A stretch of DNA of 64,000 bases from Martinezella miluonensis (GTDB lineage Bacteria > Pseudomonadota > Alphaproteobacteria > Rhizobiales > Rhizobiaceae). Shown here in pieces: positions 35,463 through 43,151 of the stretch (positions within the stretch are counted from its first letter, which is position 1; each line of letters starts with the position of its first letter). The stretch lies in contig NZ_FMAH01000007.1 in the NCBI RefSeq assembly GCF_900094545.1, positions 1-64,000 of the forward strand, in the 5' to 3' direction. A model generated the notes under the pieces. It worked only from the letters and a program-made list of their open reading frames with translations. It was not told the origin of the DNA and did not search any database. A program made the translations under genes and the position numbers.

Positions 35463-36230
35463 CTATCGATCGTGAAGATGCTTCTTCAAGAACGAACGGG
35501 TTCGATCATGGGTCGGATTTTGCAAAATCTGCTGCGGCGCCCCCTCCTCCACGACGACACCGCCATCCATGAAGACGATTCGATCGGCCACTTCGCCGGC
35601 AAACCGCATCTCGTGGGTGACGATCAACATCGTCATGTGCTCCGCGGCAAGCTGCTTCATGACGGCATTAACCTCGTCGACCAGCTCAGGATCCAGTGCT
35701 GATGTCGCCTCGTCGAAGAGCATCACCTTTGGCTGCATGGCCAGCGCGCGCGCAATCGCGACACGTTGCTTCTGGCCGCCGGATAGCCGCGACGGATAGG
35801 CATCGACCTTGTCGGCCAACCCCACCTTGGACAGGAGCTCCACCGCCAGTTCGCGGGCAGCCTGCTTCGTCAGACCCTTGAGCTTGATGGGGCCGAGCGT
35901 GATGTTTTGAAGGACAGTCAGGTGCGGAAACAGATTGAAATGCTGAAACACCATGCCCATCTGCTGGCGCACGGCATTGATGTGCCGTTCAAACGCATTT
36001 CCCTTCAGCGCGCGATTGACCAGCTCGCCATCGAGCCAGACTTCTCCACCGTTCAGCACTTCCAGATGATTGATCGACCGCAAAAGCGTGCTCTTGCCCG
36101 AGCCGCTCGGGCCGATAATCGCGATGATCTGCCCGCGGGAGACGGAAAGATCGATCCCTTTGAGCACTTCGAGCGCCCCATAGGCCTTGCGGGCACCCTT
36201 GACTTCGACCATGGGCTTAGCGGCGCTCAT
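35463..36230 (-). CDS. Polar amino-acid ABC transporter ATPase (GlnQ/HisP type)
   Basis: The 255-residue ATPase has Walker A 'GPSGSGKST' at 40-48, a Q-loop in '[12 protein letters not shown]', the ABC signature '[15 protein letters not shown]', Walker B '[12 protein letters not shown]' and switch His in 'IVTHEM'. It powers import by the two permeases encoded immediately upstream; its ATG overlaps the second permease's stop by 4 bp. It is the last gene of the four-gene importer. A 126-bp gap then separates it from the YvcK-like gene. Confidence 0.94.
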   Translation of the reverse strand: MSAAKPMVEVKGARKAYGALEVLKGIDLSVSRGQIIAIIGPSGSGKSTLLRSINHLEVLNGGEVWLDGELVNRALKGNAFERHINAVRQQMGMVFQHFNLFPHLTVLQNITLGPIKLKGLTKQAARELAVELLSKVGLADKVDAYPSRLSGGQKQRVAIARALAMQPKVMLFDEATSALDPELVDEVNAVMKQLAAEHMTMLIVTHEMRFAGEVADRIVFMDGGVVVEEGAPQQILQNPTHDRTRSFLKKHLHDR

Positions 36231-36886
36231 CGTGACATCTCCACCTTGTTTTCAAGAAATTGCAGTCCGGCTTCGAGGACGAGGTTTGCCATGTAGTAAA
36301 TGCCTGCAACGGTTAGATAAAATTCGAAAGGCGTATAGGTCTCGCTGATGGCGAGCTGAGCGCTATAGACGAGCTCGGCAATGCCGATGATGGAAACGAG
36401 CGAGGTATCCTTGAGCAGCACGATCAGATTGTTTCCGATCGGTGCGATCGTCTTGCGGAGCGCCTGCGGCACGATGATGTAACGCTGGGCCTGGCCACGG
36501 TTGAGGCCGATCGAGCGCGCGCCTTCCATCTGTCCGGGATCGACCGAAAGGATACCGGCGCGGAAGACATCGGCGTTGTAGACGGCGAAGTGCAGGCTGA
36601 GGCCAATAATGCCTGCTCCAACTGCCGGAATATCGATGCCGATCTGCACGAGTCCGTAATAGATCAAATACAATTGCAGCAGGAGCGGCGTCCCCATGAA
36701 AAGCCAGGTGAGGAACCGTATCGGAAAGGCCGCTATCGGCGGCGCATAGAGGACAATGAGCGCGAAGGCTATGCCGAGCGCGAGGCTCACGACACTCGAG
36801 CTGAGGAACATGACGATCGTCCACCAGAGGCCGGTCGTCAGGAGGCCGAAGTAGGGCGTGACTACGCTGAAATCGAGATTTTGCAT
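36227..36886 (-). CDS. Polar amino-acid ABC transporter permease (HisM/GlnP type)
   Basis: The ATG at 36886 (GAGG upstream) gives 219 residues; an upstream in-frame start would add 15 unlikely residues. About five TM helices are predicted. The cytoplasmic EAA loop reads '[22 protein letters not shown]', interrupted by the usual Gly, and '[22 protein letters not shown]' follows, as in all His/Glu/Gln-type permeases. It forms the membrane channel with the neighbouring permease. Confidence 0.92.
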   Translation of the reverse strand: MQNLDFSVVTPYFGLLTTGLWWTIVMFLSSSVVSLALGIAFALIVLYAPPIAAFPIRFLTWLFMGTPLLLQLYLIYYGLVQIGIDIPAVGAGIIGLSLHFAVYNADVFRAGILSVDPGQMEGARSIGLNRGQAQRYIIVPQALRKTIAPIGNNLIVLLKDTSLVSIIGIAELVYSAQLAISETYTPFEFYLTVAGIYYMANLVLEAGLQFLENKVEMSR

Positions 36887-36896
36887 ATGGGCATCC

Positions 36897-37544
36897 TCAC
36901 CTTGGCGCGAAATGCAGATCAAGGCGGTCAATGAAGAACCGAACCGCGTAGACCATCACGATGTAAAGCGCGGCGGATACAGCGAAGATTTCGAAGGGCT
37001 TGTAGGTCGAGCTGATGAAGCGCTGAGCGGTATAAGTGAGCTCGATAACCGATATGGTCGACACCAGGGCCGATCCCTTGATCAAGGCAACGGCATTCAC
37101 GCCAAGCGGCCTGATCATCAGACGCGCCGCCTGCGGCAGGGTCACCAGCCACAGGGTCTGGCCGCGCCCAAAGCCGATCGAACGCGCAGCCTCGGCCTGT
37201 CCGCGGTCGACATTGACGATGGCGCCGCGAATGGATTCGGCCATATAGGCGCCGATGTTGAGGGCAAGGCCAATGACCCCGGCCGAATATGGCTCAAGCT
37301 CGAGCCCGATTTGCGGGCCGCCGAAATAAAGGACGAACAGCTGTACGAGGCAAGGCGTGCCCCGAAACACGCTGACATAGGCTCGGGAAAGACATCGGGC
37401 GACGAAGAAACCCGACAACCGGCCCGCCACCAGGACGACTGCGATGCAGAAGCCAAGCAGAATCGCAAGGACGGAAATACTCAATGTCACCCACGCGGCC
37501 TCCAGAAAAAATGGGAGGACGCGCTGCATTAGCGCCAAATCCAT
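36897..37544 (-). CDS. Polar amino-acid ABC transporter permease (HisQ type)
   Basis: The ATG at 37544 with GGAG 7 bases upstream gives 215 residues. It has an N-terminal TM 'FFLEAAWVTLSISVLAILLG', 'FRGTPCLVQLFVLYFGGPQIG', and the EAA loop 'AEAARSIGFGRGQTLWLVTLPQ'. It pairs with the permease encoded 10 bp downstream. Both belong to the HAAT-related polar amino-acid uptake family, so the cargo is expected to be an amino acid or close analogue. Confidence 0.92.
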   Translation of the reverse strand: MDLALMQRVLPFFLEAAWVTLSISVLAILLGFCIAVVLVAGRLSGFFVARCLSRAYVSVFRGTPCLVQLFVLYFGGPQIGLELEPYSAGVIGLALNIGAYMAESIRGAIVNVDRGQAEAARSIGFGRGQTLWLVTLPQAARLMIRPLGVNAVALIKGSALVSTISVIELTYTAQRFISSTYKPFEIFAVSAALYIVMVYAVRFFIDRLDLHFAPR

Positions 37545-37609
37545 AGAAACGCTCCGAAAAGTCATAGTGAATGGGCCGGAGACTTAGCCGGCCCATACCG
37601 AAATGCCAG

Positions 37610-38398
37610 TTAGCGAATATCGCTACCGATCCATTTCATCGAGATCTTTTCATAAGCGCCGTCAGCGAGCATGTCCTCGAGAACCTTCTGCATCTTTGCC
37701 CTGAGTTCCGGATTGTTCTTCCGGATCGCAATGCCGAGAGCGACACGTCCGCCTTCGATATTCGGGGTATCGAGAATGCGAATCTTCTGTCCGGTTTCCT
37801 TGACGGCTACCATGACCGGAACGCTATCCATCACGAGAGCGTTGATGCGTCCGGCCTCGAGATCGACGAGCATTTCGGGAAGGCCCTTGTAGGAGCGCAC
37901 CGTCAGATTGCCCTGGGCTCTTGCCCATTTCTCATGCGCGTCTCCGAGCGTCACGCCCACGGTCTTGCCATTGAGGTCTTCGAGCTTCTGGATCGAGGAA
38001 TCCGCCTTCACCACGATCGCCCTGCCGGCATGATAATAAGGGCCGACGAAATCGACGGCCTTTTCGCGCTCCGGCGTGATGGTCATCGACGCGACAACGG
38101 CATCGTACTTCTTCGCCAGGAGGCCGGCGATGATCCCATCGAAGGGCGTCGTGATGATTTTGGTCTTGAGGCCCATACGCTCGGCGATGGCTTCACCGAT
38201 CGAGGCGTCGAAGCCGACGACCTGGTTCTGATCGTTCGTGAAGCTGAAGGGCGGATATTGGCCGCTCATGGCAACGCGCAACTCGCCGGAGTCCTTGAGG
38301 CTCGTCAGCTCGTCGGCGTGAGCATGGGATAGGGAAAATGTCGCGGCAATCGCAACGGTCGCGGCAGCTATCAGCTTCGTAAGCTTTTGTTTAAACAC
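37610..38398 (-). CDS. Periplasmic amino-acid-binding protein (SBP family 3)
   Basis: The GTG at 38398 is preferred: GAGG lies 9 bases upstream, and the product then starts with a classic signal peptide ('FKQKLTKLIAAATVAIAA', cleavage near 'SHAHA'). The 262-residue protein shows 'GELRVAMSGQYPPFSFTNDQ', 'GFDASIGEAIAERMG', and 'VASMTITPEREKAVDFVGPYY', typical of lysine/ornithine/glutamine-type SBPs. It delivers substrate to the two permeases downstream. The cargo may relate to the kinase-lyase fusion encoded just upstream. Confidence 0.92.
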   Translation of the reverse strand: MFKQKLTKLIAAATVAIAATFSLSHAHADELTSLKDSGELRVAMSGQYPPFSFTNDQNQVVGFDASIGEAIAERMGLKTKIITTPFDGIIAGLLAKKYDAVVASMTITPEREKAVDFVGPYYHAGRAIVVKADSSIQKLEDLNGKTVGVTLGDAHEKWARAQGNLTVRSYKGLPEMLVDLEAGRINALVMDSVPVMVAVKETGQKIRILDTPNIEGGRVALGIAIRKNNPELRAKMQKVLEDMLADGAYEKISMKWIGSDIR

Positions 38399-38500
38399 GT
38401 CAGGTTTCCTCTGTTGGTATTTTGTTTGGTTTTGTCGGTTTCCCAGCAACCTTCACCGAACAGAGTTTTGCATAGCCATTTCGGCCAAGCACCAAGCAAG

Positions 38501-38519
38501 GTGTCAGCGTACCTGACAC
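38501..38519. promoter_or_regulatory. Inverted repeat upstream of the amino-acid importer
   Basis: GTGTCAG (38501-38507) and its exact complement CTGACAC (38513-38519) flank CGTAC. The position about 100 bp upstream of the binding-protein start suits an activator or repressor site. The regulator is unknown; one of the two Lrp-type proteins nearby is a candidate. Confidence 0.45.
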
Positions 38520-38680
38520 ATTGCCGGAATCGGCCGGCATTATGTCGCCAGGCGCCTTTCGCAATGCCATCGGCCACCGAATGAAGAAAAGGGCGAGATG
38601 GCCGATGCATTGCGCTGGCTTCGATGAGCAAAGCGGGTAGGCCGGAACGGCAAGTGCCACACCCCTCGCTGAAACCGCTC

Positions 38681-38731
38681 AAAAGCAAAAGGCCGCACTC
38701 CCGACCATTGCTGGAACGGGAATACGGCCTT
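38681..38731 (-). terminator. Rho-independent terminator of the kinase-peptidase-aminotransferase gene
   Basis: Fifteen-base arms (38689-38703 and 38717-38731) pair completely as minus-strand RNA if two G-U pairs are allowed, with a 13-base loop. TTTTGCTTTT follows. The hairpin lies 28 bp after the stop codon at 38760 and ends that transcript before the importer genes. Confidence 0.75.
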
Positions 38732-38759
38732 CCAAGTCGGCCTGCCTGCGCTCCAGGAA

Positions 38760-41700
38760 CTACCTGAGAGCTGCTTCGAAGCTCGCGTTCAGAACATCGA
38801 GCAGGTGATCGGCATTTGCCCGGCTGAAGATCATGGGCGGGCGCATTTTCAGGACGTTGTCGTGCGGTCCTTCGGTTCCCATCAGGATGCCGCGCGCTCG
38901 GGCGCCATCGTTGATCTTTCTGGCAAGAGCCGTTGCCGGCGCCTTCGTCTTGCGGTCGGTGACCAGCTCGATCCCGAGGAAGAGACCGAGACCGCGAACA
39001 TCGCCGATGATGTCGAACCGATCCTGCATCTTGCGGAAACCGTCGAGGAGATAATTGCCGACATTCAGGGCATTGTCCCGCAACTTGTCTCGCTCGATCG
39101 CATGGAGGACTGCCAGTCCCACGGCGCAGGAAACCGGATTGCCGGCGAAGGTGTTGAAATATTCCATGCCGTTGTTGAAGCTGTCTGCGACCTCGCGTGT
39201 TGTGACGATCGCCGACATCGGATGGCCATTGCCGATGGGCTTGCCCATGGAAACGATGTCCGGAACCACGCCCTGGGTCTCGAAAGCCCACCAGTGACTG
39301 CCGACGCGACCGAAGCCGACCTGCACTTCGTCGGCAAGGCAGAGGCCGCCTGCCGCCCGCACCATGGCATAGACTTCCTTCAAATATCCATCCGGGAAGA
39401 ACACTTGGCCGGCAACGCTCGGGATCGATTCTGCCAGGAAGAACGCGGGAGCCCGCCCCTTTCTGCGCATGCTTTCAATCTGTTCGGCAACACTTTCGGC
39501 AAAGCGCTCGCCATGCTCGGCCACGGGCCACTCTTCCGAGGCATGATAGCTATCCGGAATAACGGCCTCATAGACATGCTCGGGACGGCCTTTGCCGCCC
39601 TTGCGCTTGTACTTGTAGGGACTGAGGTCGATTAGCTCCTGCGTCGTGCCGTGATAGGCCCAATCAACGACGATCGCGTCGTTGCGTCCGGTGTGGTTGC
39701 GCGCCATACGAAGCATCAGGCTGTTCGCCTCGCTTCCCGAGCACGCGAAAGAGGCAACCGACAACCCTTCAGGCAAAGTTGCGGTCAGACGATCGGCATA
39801 CTCGACAATATTGTCGTGCAAATAGCGCGTGTTGGTGTTGAGCAGCCCGGCCTGGCGCGAAAGCGCTTCGACGACGTCGGGATGCACGTGTCCGAGATGG
39901 CAGACATTGTTGAAGCAATCCAGATAGGCCCTGCCGTAATTGTCAATCAGCCAGGTGCCTTCGCCGCGAACGAACTTGATCGGCTCGGAATAGGAAATCG
40001 AAAGATTGGGCAGCAGCAGCTCTTTGCGCTTGGCCACCAGCTCTTCCCTCGTTCGGCCATCCTGACCAAATGTTTCGGGCGGGATACCGGCGAGCGTCGA
40101 CGCGTCGGGGAAGAGTTCGGCCCAGACATCGAGATAGGCAGTTTCCCCAACGCCGAGAATGTCGGTCGCCGTCAGCTGGACGTCGGTCGAGATCTGGAAA
40201 TGCAGATGAGGAGTCCAGCCACCGTTTTCATGGATATCGCCCATGTAACCTACGAGCGCGCGGGCTTCCAGGCGCTGGCCGGGCTTCAGCCGGGTGAGAG
40301 CCTCGTGCGCCATATGGCCCCAGAGGGTCACGAAAGGAGGGCAGCCTTCGGGGGCATGCTCCAGTGCGATAAGCCCGCCATAGCCGAGCGGCTCATGTTC
40401 GATCTCGACACTTTTCACGATCCCGGCCAGCGGCGTGTAGAGCGGCGTTCCGGCGGCCATGAAGAGATCGACGCCGAGATGATGGATGCGCCGCCGGCCC
40501 TCGATGAAACGTGATTCAAAGGCCTTATCGGTGTAGACGGTTCTTTTCTCGCCCCACGAGCCCACGCCGAGTTCGATCTTGTGTTGTTCGGAGAAATCCG
40601 TCCACCATTTGGTCGCCTCCTGCGGACGCTGTTCGGCCGAGGCAACGGTCATGACATGCGACGCGTCGCCGTAAGGGACGATCGCCTTGCTCATCGTGGC
40701 GGCCGCAGGACGGACGACATCGGCAAAGCTCTTGCGGTTGTCGGAAATCCAGCGGCGGACCGCGCCGGCACCATCAACTGCATCGAAGCCGCACGCCTTG
40801 CGCAGAATGGCCGTAGCAAATCGCGGGTTCATGGCATCCATCTTTTCGAGCAGACGCCAAGCCGGCGCCTCGCTGATCGCAAGATATGGATTGTCATCCG
40901 TCTGATCGTGGCGGGAAGCGGAGAAGGTGACGCTCGTCACCAGGCGCATGGCGATGAGGTCGAACAGAATGTCGATCTCTTCAGTCTGCAGAGGATATTT
41001 TTCGTGGAAGCCGGAGGCCAGGGCCGCCGCCGCGCCGATCGGATCCTCCATATCCAGGATCGAATAGGCGCAGGCGATGGCGACTTCGGCGATCAGGACG
41101 GTGTGGACGGCATCGCCGAAATCGATGAGACCGGAAATTCTTTGATTGTCCTGCTCATCAACCAGAACATTCCAGTCGTTGGCGTCATTGTGAATGACCT
41201 GCGCCCGCAGCCCCGAGAGCTTGGGTTCAACGAGAGTTTCGAAGCGCTCAATGAAGCGCTCGAGGATCACCCGCTTCTCCGCGTCGCGGACGAAATGCAG
41301 CCGTGAACGCGCCCGCACCGCATGACGCAGATCCCAATCCAGCTCGCGCAGCGCACCGGGATGAATGAAGCCTTGCAGCGCCCGATCGAGTTCGCCGAGC
41401 GCTCGGCCGAGGCTGCGCATCAGATCGAGCGTTCTGCCGACCTCCGCAAGCGGCGTGCCCGCCAGCCAGCCGACAAGCCGCAAGGCATGCGTCTCTCCAT
41501 TGGCAGCGACCGTGGACGCCAGAAAATCGCCCGAGAGGCTCGGCTTCAGATGCGGAACCACAAGTTCCGAATTGGCGCGGGCAAGGTGATGCAGAAGAGC
41601 GGTTTGGAATTCGCTTTCGATCTTCGGCTCGCTGGAATTGACGATCTTCAGGATCCAGCCGGCATCGGTTTCCATCTTCAGTCGGTAGTTGCGGTCCCGC

Positions 41701-41807
41701 TCGCTATCGAGCGGGGAGGCCTTGGCCGTGACGCCAAATATTTCCTTGGCGAGCTTCTCGGCATCGCCTGCGGACAGTTGAGGAGCCGGATGGGAGAGAT
41801 CTGTCAT
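38760..41807 (-). CDS. Three-domain fusion: APH-type kinase + M23 peptidase + class III PLP aminotransferase/phospho-lyase
   Basis: The protein has 1015 residues. Domain 1 (about 1-350) is an aminoglycoside/hydroxylysine-kinase-like fold with catalytic 'VIHNDANDWNVL' (Asp208, Asn213) and 'GLIDFGD' (Asp229). Domain 2 (about 415-560) is an M23/LytM metallopeptidase fold with intact zinc motifs 'HLGVD' (His443, Asp447) and 'HLH' (534-536). Domain 3 (about 585-1015) is a class III PLP enzyme with 'CSGSEAN', 'DEVQVGFGR' (Asp826) and 'SMGKPIGNGHP' (PLP Lys856). It is close to AGXT2L-type ammonio-phospholyases, which act on phosphoethanolamine or 5-phosphohydroxylysine. A kinase-plus-lyase reading follows: phosphorylate an amino alcohol, then eliminate phosphate and ammonia. 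There is no signal peptide. It is divergent from an Lrp gene. Confidence 0.9.
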   Translation of the reverse strand: MTDLSHPAPQLSAGDAEKLAKEIFGVTAKASPLDSERDRNYRLKMETDAGWILKIVNSSEPKIESEFQTALLHHLARANSELVVPHLKPSLSGDFLASTVAANGETHALRLVGWLAGTPLAEVGRTLDLMRSLGRALGELDRALQGFIHPGALRELDWDLRHAVRARSRLHFVRDAEKRVILERFIERFETLVEPKLSGLRAQVIHNDANDWNVLVDEQDNQRISGLIDFGDAVHTVLIAEVAIACAYSILDMEDPIGAAAALASGFHEKYPLQTEEIDILFDLIAMRLVTSVTFSASRHDQTDDNPYLAISEAPAWRLLEKMDAMNPRFATAILRKACGFDAVDGAGAVRRWISDNRKSFADVVRPAAATMSKAIVPYGDASHVMTVASAEQRPQEATKWWTDFSEQHKIELGVGSWGEKRTVYTDKAFESRFIEGRRRIHHLGVDLFMAAGTPLYTPLAGIVKSVEIEHEPLGYGGLIALEHAPEGCPPFVTLWGHMAHEALTRLKPGQRLEARALVGYMGDIHENGGWTPHLHFQISTDVQLTATDILGVGETAYLDVWAELFPDASTLAGIPPETFGQDGRTREELVAKRKELLLPNLSISYSEPIKFVRGEGTWLIDNYGRAYLDCFNNVCHLGHVHPDVVEALSRQAGLLNTNTRYLHDNIVEYADRLTATLPEGLSVASFACSGSEANSLMLRMARNHTGRNDAIVVDWAYHGTTQELIDLSPYKYKRKGGKGRPEHVYEAVIPDSYHASEEWPVAEHGERFAESVAEQIESMRRKGRAPAFFLAESIPSVAGQVFFPDGYLKEVYAMVRAAGGLCLADEVQVGFGRVGSHWWAFETQGVVPDIVSMGKPIGNGHPMSAIVTTREVADSFNNGMEYFNTFAGNPVSCAVGLAVLHAIERDKLRDNALNVGNYLLDGFRKMQDRFDIIGDVRGLGLFLGIELVTDRKTKAPATALARKINDGARARGILMGTEGPHDNVLKMRPPMIFSRANADHLLDVLNASFEAALR

Positions 41808-41835
41808 AGTTGTTGTTTTTCCAAGCTATTTTTCT

Positions 41836-41932
41836 TTCCGACAGCTTGGCACGCAATCGGTTTTCAGGCATCAAGTTTCCTGCCGGATCGAGCAAGTATC
41901 CTGTCGGATCGAACCGGCACTCTGTCGGAATG
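41836..41932. promoter_or_regulatory. 21-bp-periodic repeats in the Lrp/fusion-gene promoter
   Basis: CTGCCGGATCG (41880), CTGTCGGATCG (41901) and CTGTCGGAATG (41922) start exactly 21 bp apart, two helical turns. An inverted copy TTCCGACAG lies at 41836-41844. All are in the gap between the fusion gene (starts 41807, minus) and the Lrp gene (41968, plus). In-phase arrays of this type are the usual way Lrp octamers wrap DNA, so this is a likely autoregulatory operator (inference). Confidence 0.6.
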
Positions 41933-41967
41933 GACCGGCAGACGTTCGGCCTCAAAGTGAGAAGACC

Positions 41968-42408
41968 ATGCGTGACCTTGACGCCAAAGATCGCGAAATA
42001 CTCGAAATCCTGTCAAAGGAAGCACGCATCGCGGTGAAGGCACTGGCCGGCAGGATCGGCCTGTCGAGGAGTGCGACAAGCGAACGGGTCACCAATCTCG
42101 AGCGCAGCGGTGTGATCCGGGGCTATCGCGCCGACATCGGCGAGATCGACGCCAATGTCATCCGGGCGATCCTACTCGTCAGCCTCAAGCGCACGCCGGC
42201 GCTCGGCCTACTCGACCTGCTTGCGCGTCATACCGAGGTACGCCGCGTGTCATCCGTGAGCGGTCAGCTCGACCTCGTTGTCGAACTGGAGGCAGCATCC
42301 ATCAACGACCTCAACCAGGTTCGCGACCTGATCGCCAGCCATGAGACGGTGGAGGACATCACGACTGCCGTGGTGCTGCGACGCGACATCGACCGCGAGC
42401 CACGATAG
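41968..42408 (+). CDS. Lrp/AsnC-family regulator, divergent from the fusion gene
   Basis: The protein has 146 residues. The N-terminal HTH 'LDAKDREILEILSKEARIAVK' and 'LAGRIGLSRSATSERV' (about 4-50) is followed by the RAM ligand domain (about 65-140, 'ILLVSLKRTPAL', 'VSGQLDLVVELEAAS'). Lrp-type proteins sense amino acids. This one most likely regulates the divergent kinase-lyase fusion gene through the 21-bp repeats. Confidence 0.92.
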   Translation: MRDLDAKDREILEILSKEARIAVKALAGRIGLSRSATSERVTNLERSGVIRGYRADIGEIDANVIRAILLVSLKRTPALGLLDLLARHTEVRRVSSVSGQLDLVVELEAASINDLNQVRDLIASHETVEDITTAVVLRRDIDREPR

Positions 42409-42524
42409 TCCGAATATTCTCAGCTGCTGTTTGCCAGAGCAAGACCGGCGCAGTTCCCGATGGCTTCAACACGCCGCATGTGATCTCCGGCGAGCTGGAT
42501 GCGCCATGCCGAGCGAGCTCAGCA

Positions 42525-43019
42525 CTATGGCTTTGCTTTAAGATGGTCGGTGGGCAGCGCCGTCGTATATTTGATCTGGCTGAGCGCGAAGCTGGAGCGG
42601 ATATTGGCAACACCCGGAATGCGGGTGAGGAAATCGACCACGAGCGCCTGAAACTTCATGAGGTCCTCGACCACCACCCGCAGCATGTAGTCTGCTTCCC
42701 CCGTCATCAGGTAGCATTCGACGATTTCCGGTTTGGTCTTGATGGCGGCGTTGAACACGTCGAGCGATTCCCGGTCCTGCTGCTTTAGCGATACCTGCAC
42801 GAAGACGTTGACCGCCAGCCCCAGGGATTGCGCATCGACCAGCGCCACCGACCCTTTGATGACGCCGCTCTCCTTCAGATCGTTGACACGTCGCCAGCAG
42901 GGCGAGGCCGAAAGGCCTGTCGCTTCCGCCAGTTCGGAAATGCTCATTTCGGCATTCTGCTGCAACAGATCGAGGATTCGAATAGTGGCCGTATCGAGGG
43001 AAGGTTTTGGCGTAGGCAT
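42525..43019 (-). CDS. Lrp/AsnC-family regulator, divergent from the E1-like gene
   Basis: The protein has 164 residues. The HTH is 'LDTATIRILDLLQQNAEMS' with 'LAEATGLSASPCWRRV', and the RAM domain contains 'LMTGEADYMLRVVVEDL' and 'RIPGVANIRSSFALSQIKY'. The Ser-Ala-Ser-Pro-Cys recognition helix is that of the Lrp group that controls a nearby catabolic gene. It is divergent from the transketolase-like E1 gene (133-bp gap), its probable target. It is convergent with the other Lrp gene and only distantly similar to it. Confidence 0.92.
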   Translation of the reverse strand: MPTPKPSLDTATIRILDLLQQNAEMSISELAEATGLSASPCWRRVNDLKESGVIKGSVALVDAQSLGLAVNVFVQVSLKQQDRESLDVFNAAIKTKPEIVECYLMTGEADYMLRVVVEDLMKFQALVVDFLTRIPGVANIRSSFALSQIKYTTALPTDHLKAKP

Positions 43020-43151
43020 ATTTGACCGAGAATTGATGATTTTTCGAAAGAGGATTTTGCATTTTCTCTAAATCCGGTCAACTGAGACCAATTTAACCTC
43101 GAATTCGGGTGTAGCATTTCAAAAGGTCTGAGATGTGGGAGAGAGTCGACG

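Larger units (their letters stand above)
38399..38759. other. Gap between the three-domain fusion gene and the ABC importer
   Basis: These 361 bp contain no gene. The half next to the fusion gene holds a terminator hairpin (38689-38731). The half next to the importer holds a GTGTCAG/CTGACAC inverted repeat about 103 bp before the importer's start codon. The importer therefore has its own promoter and probably its own regulator. Confidence 0.55.

Noticed and set aside
38371-39291. Minus-strand 306-codon frame overlapping the fusion gene's 3' end and the importer gap
   Set aside because: It is out of frame with the strongly supported PLP domain and is low-complexity Arg/Ser/Gly sequence.
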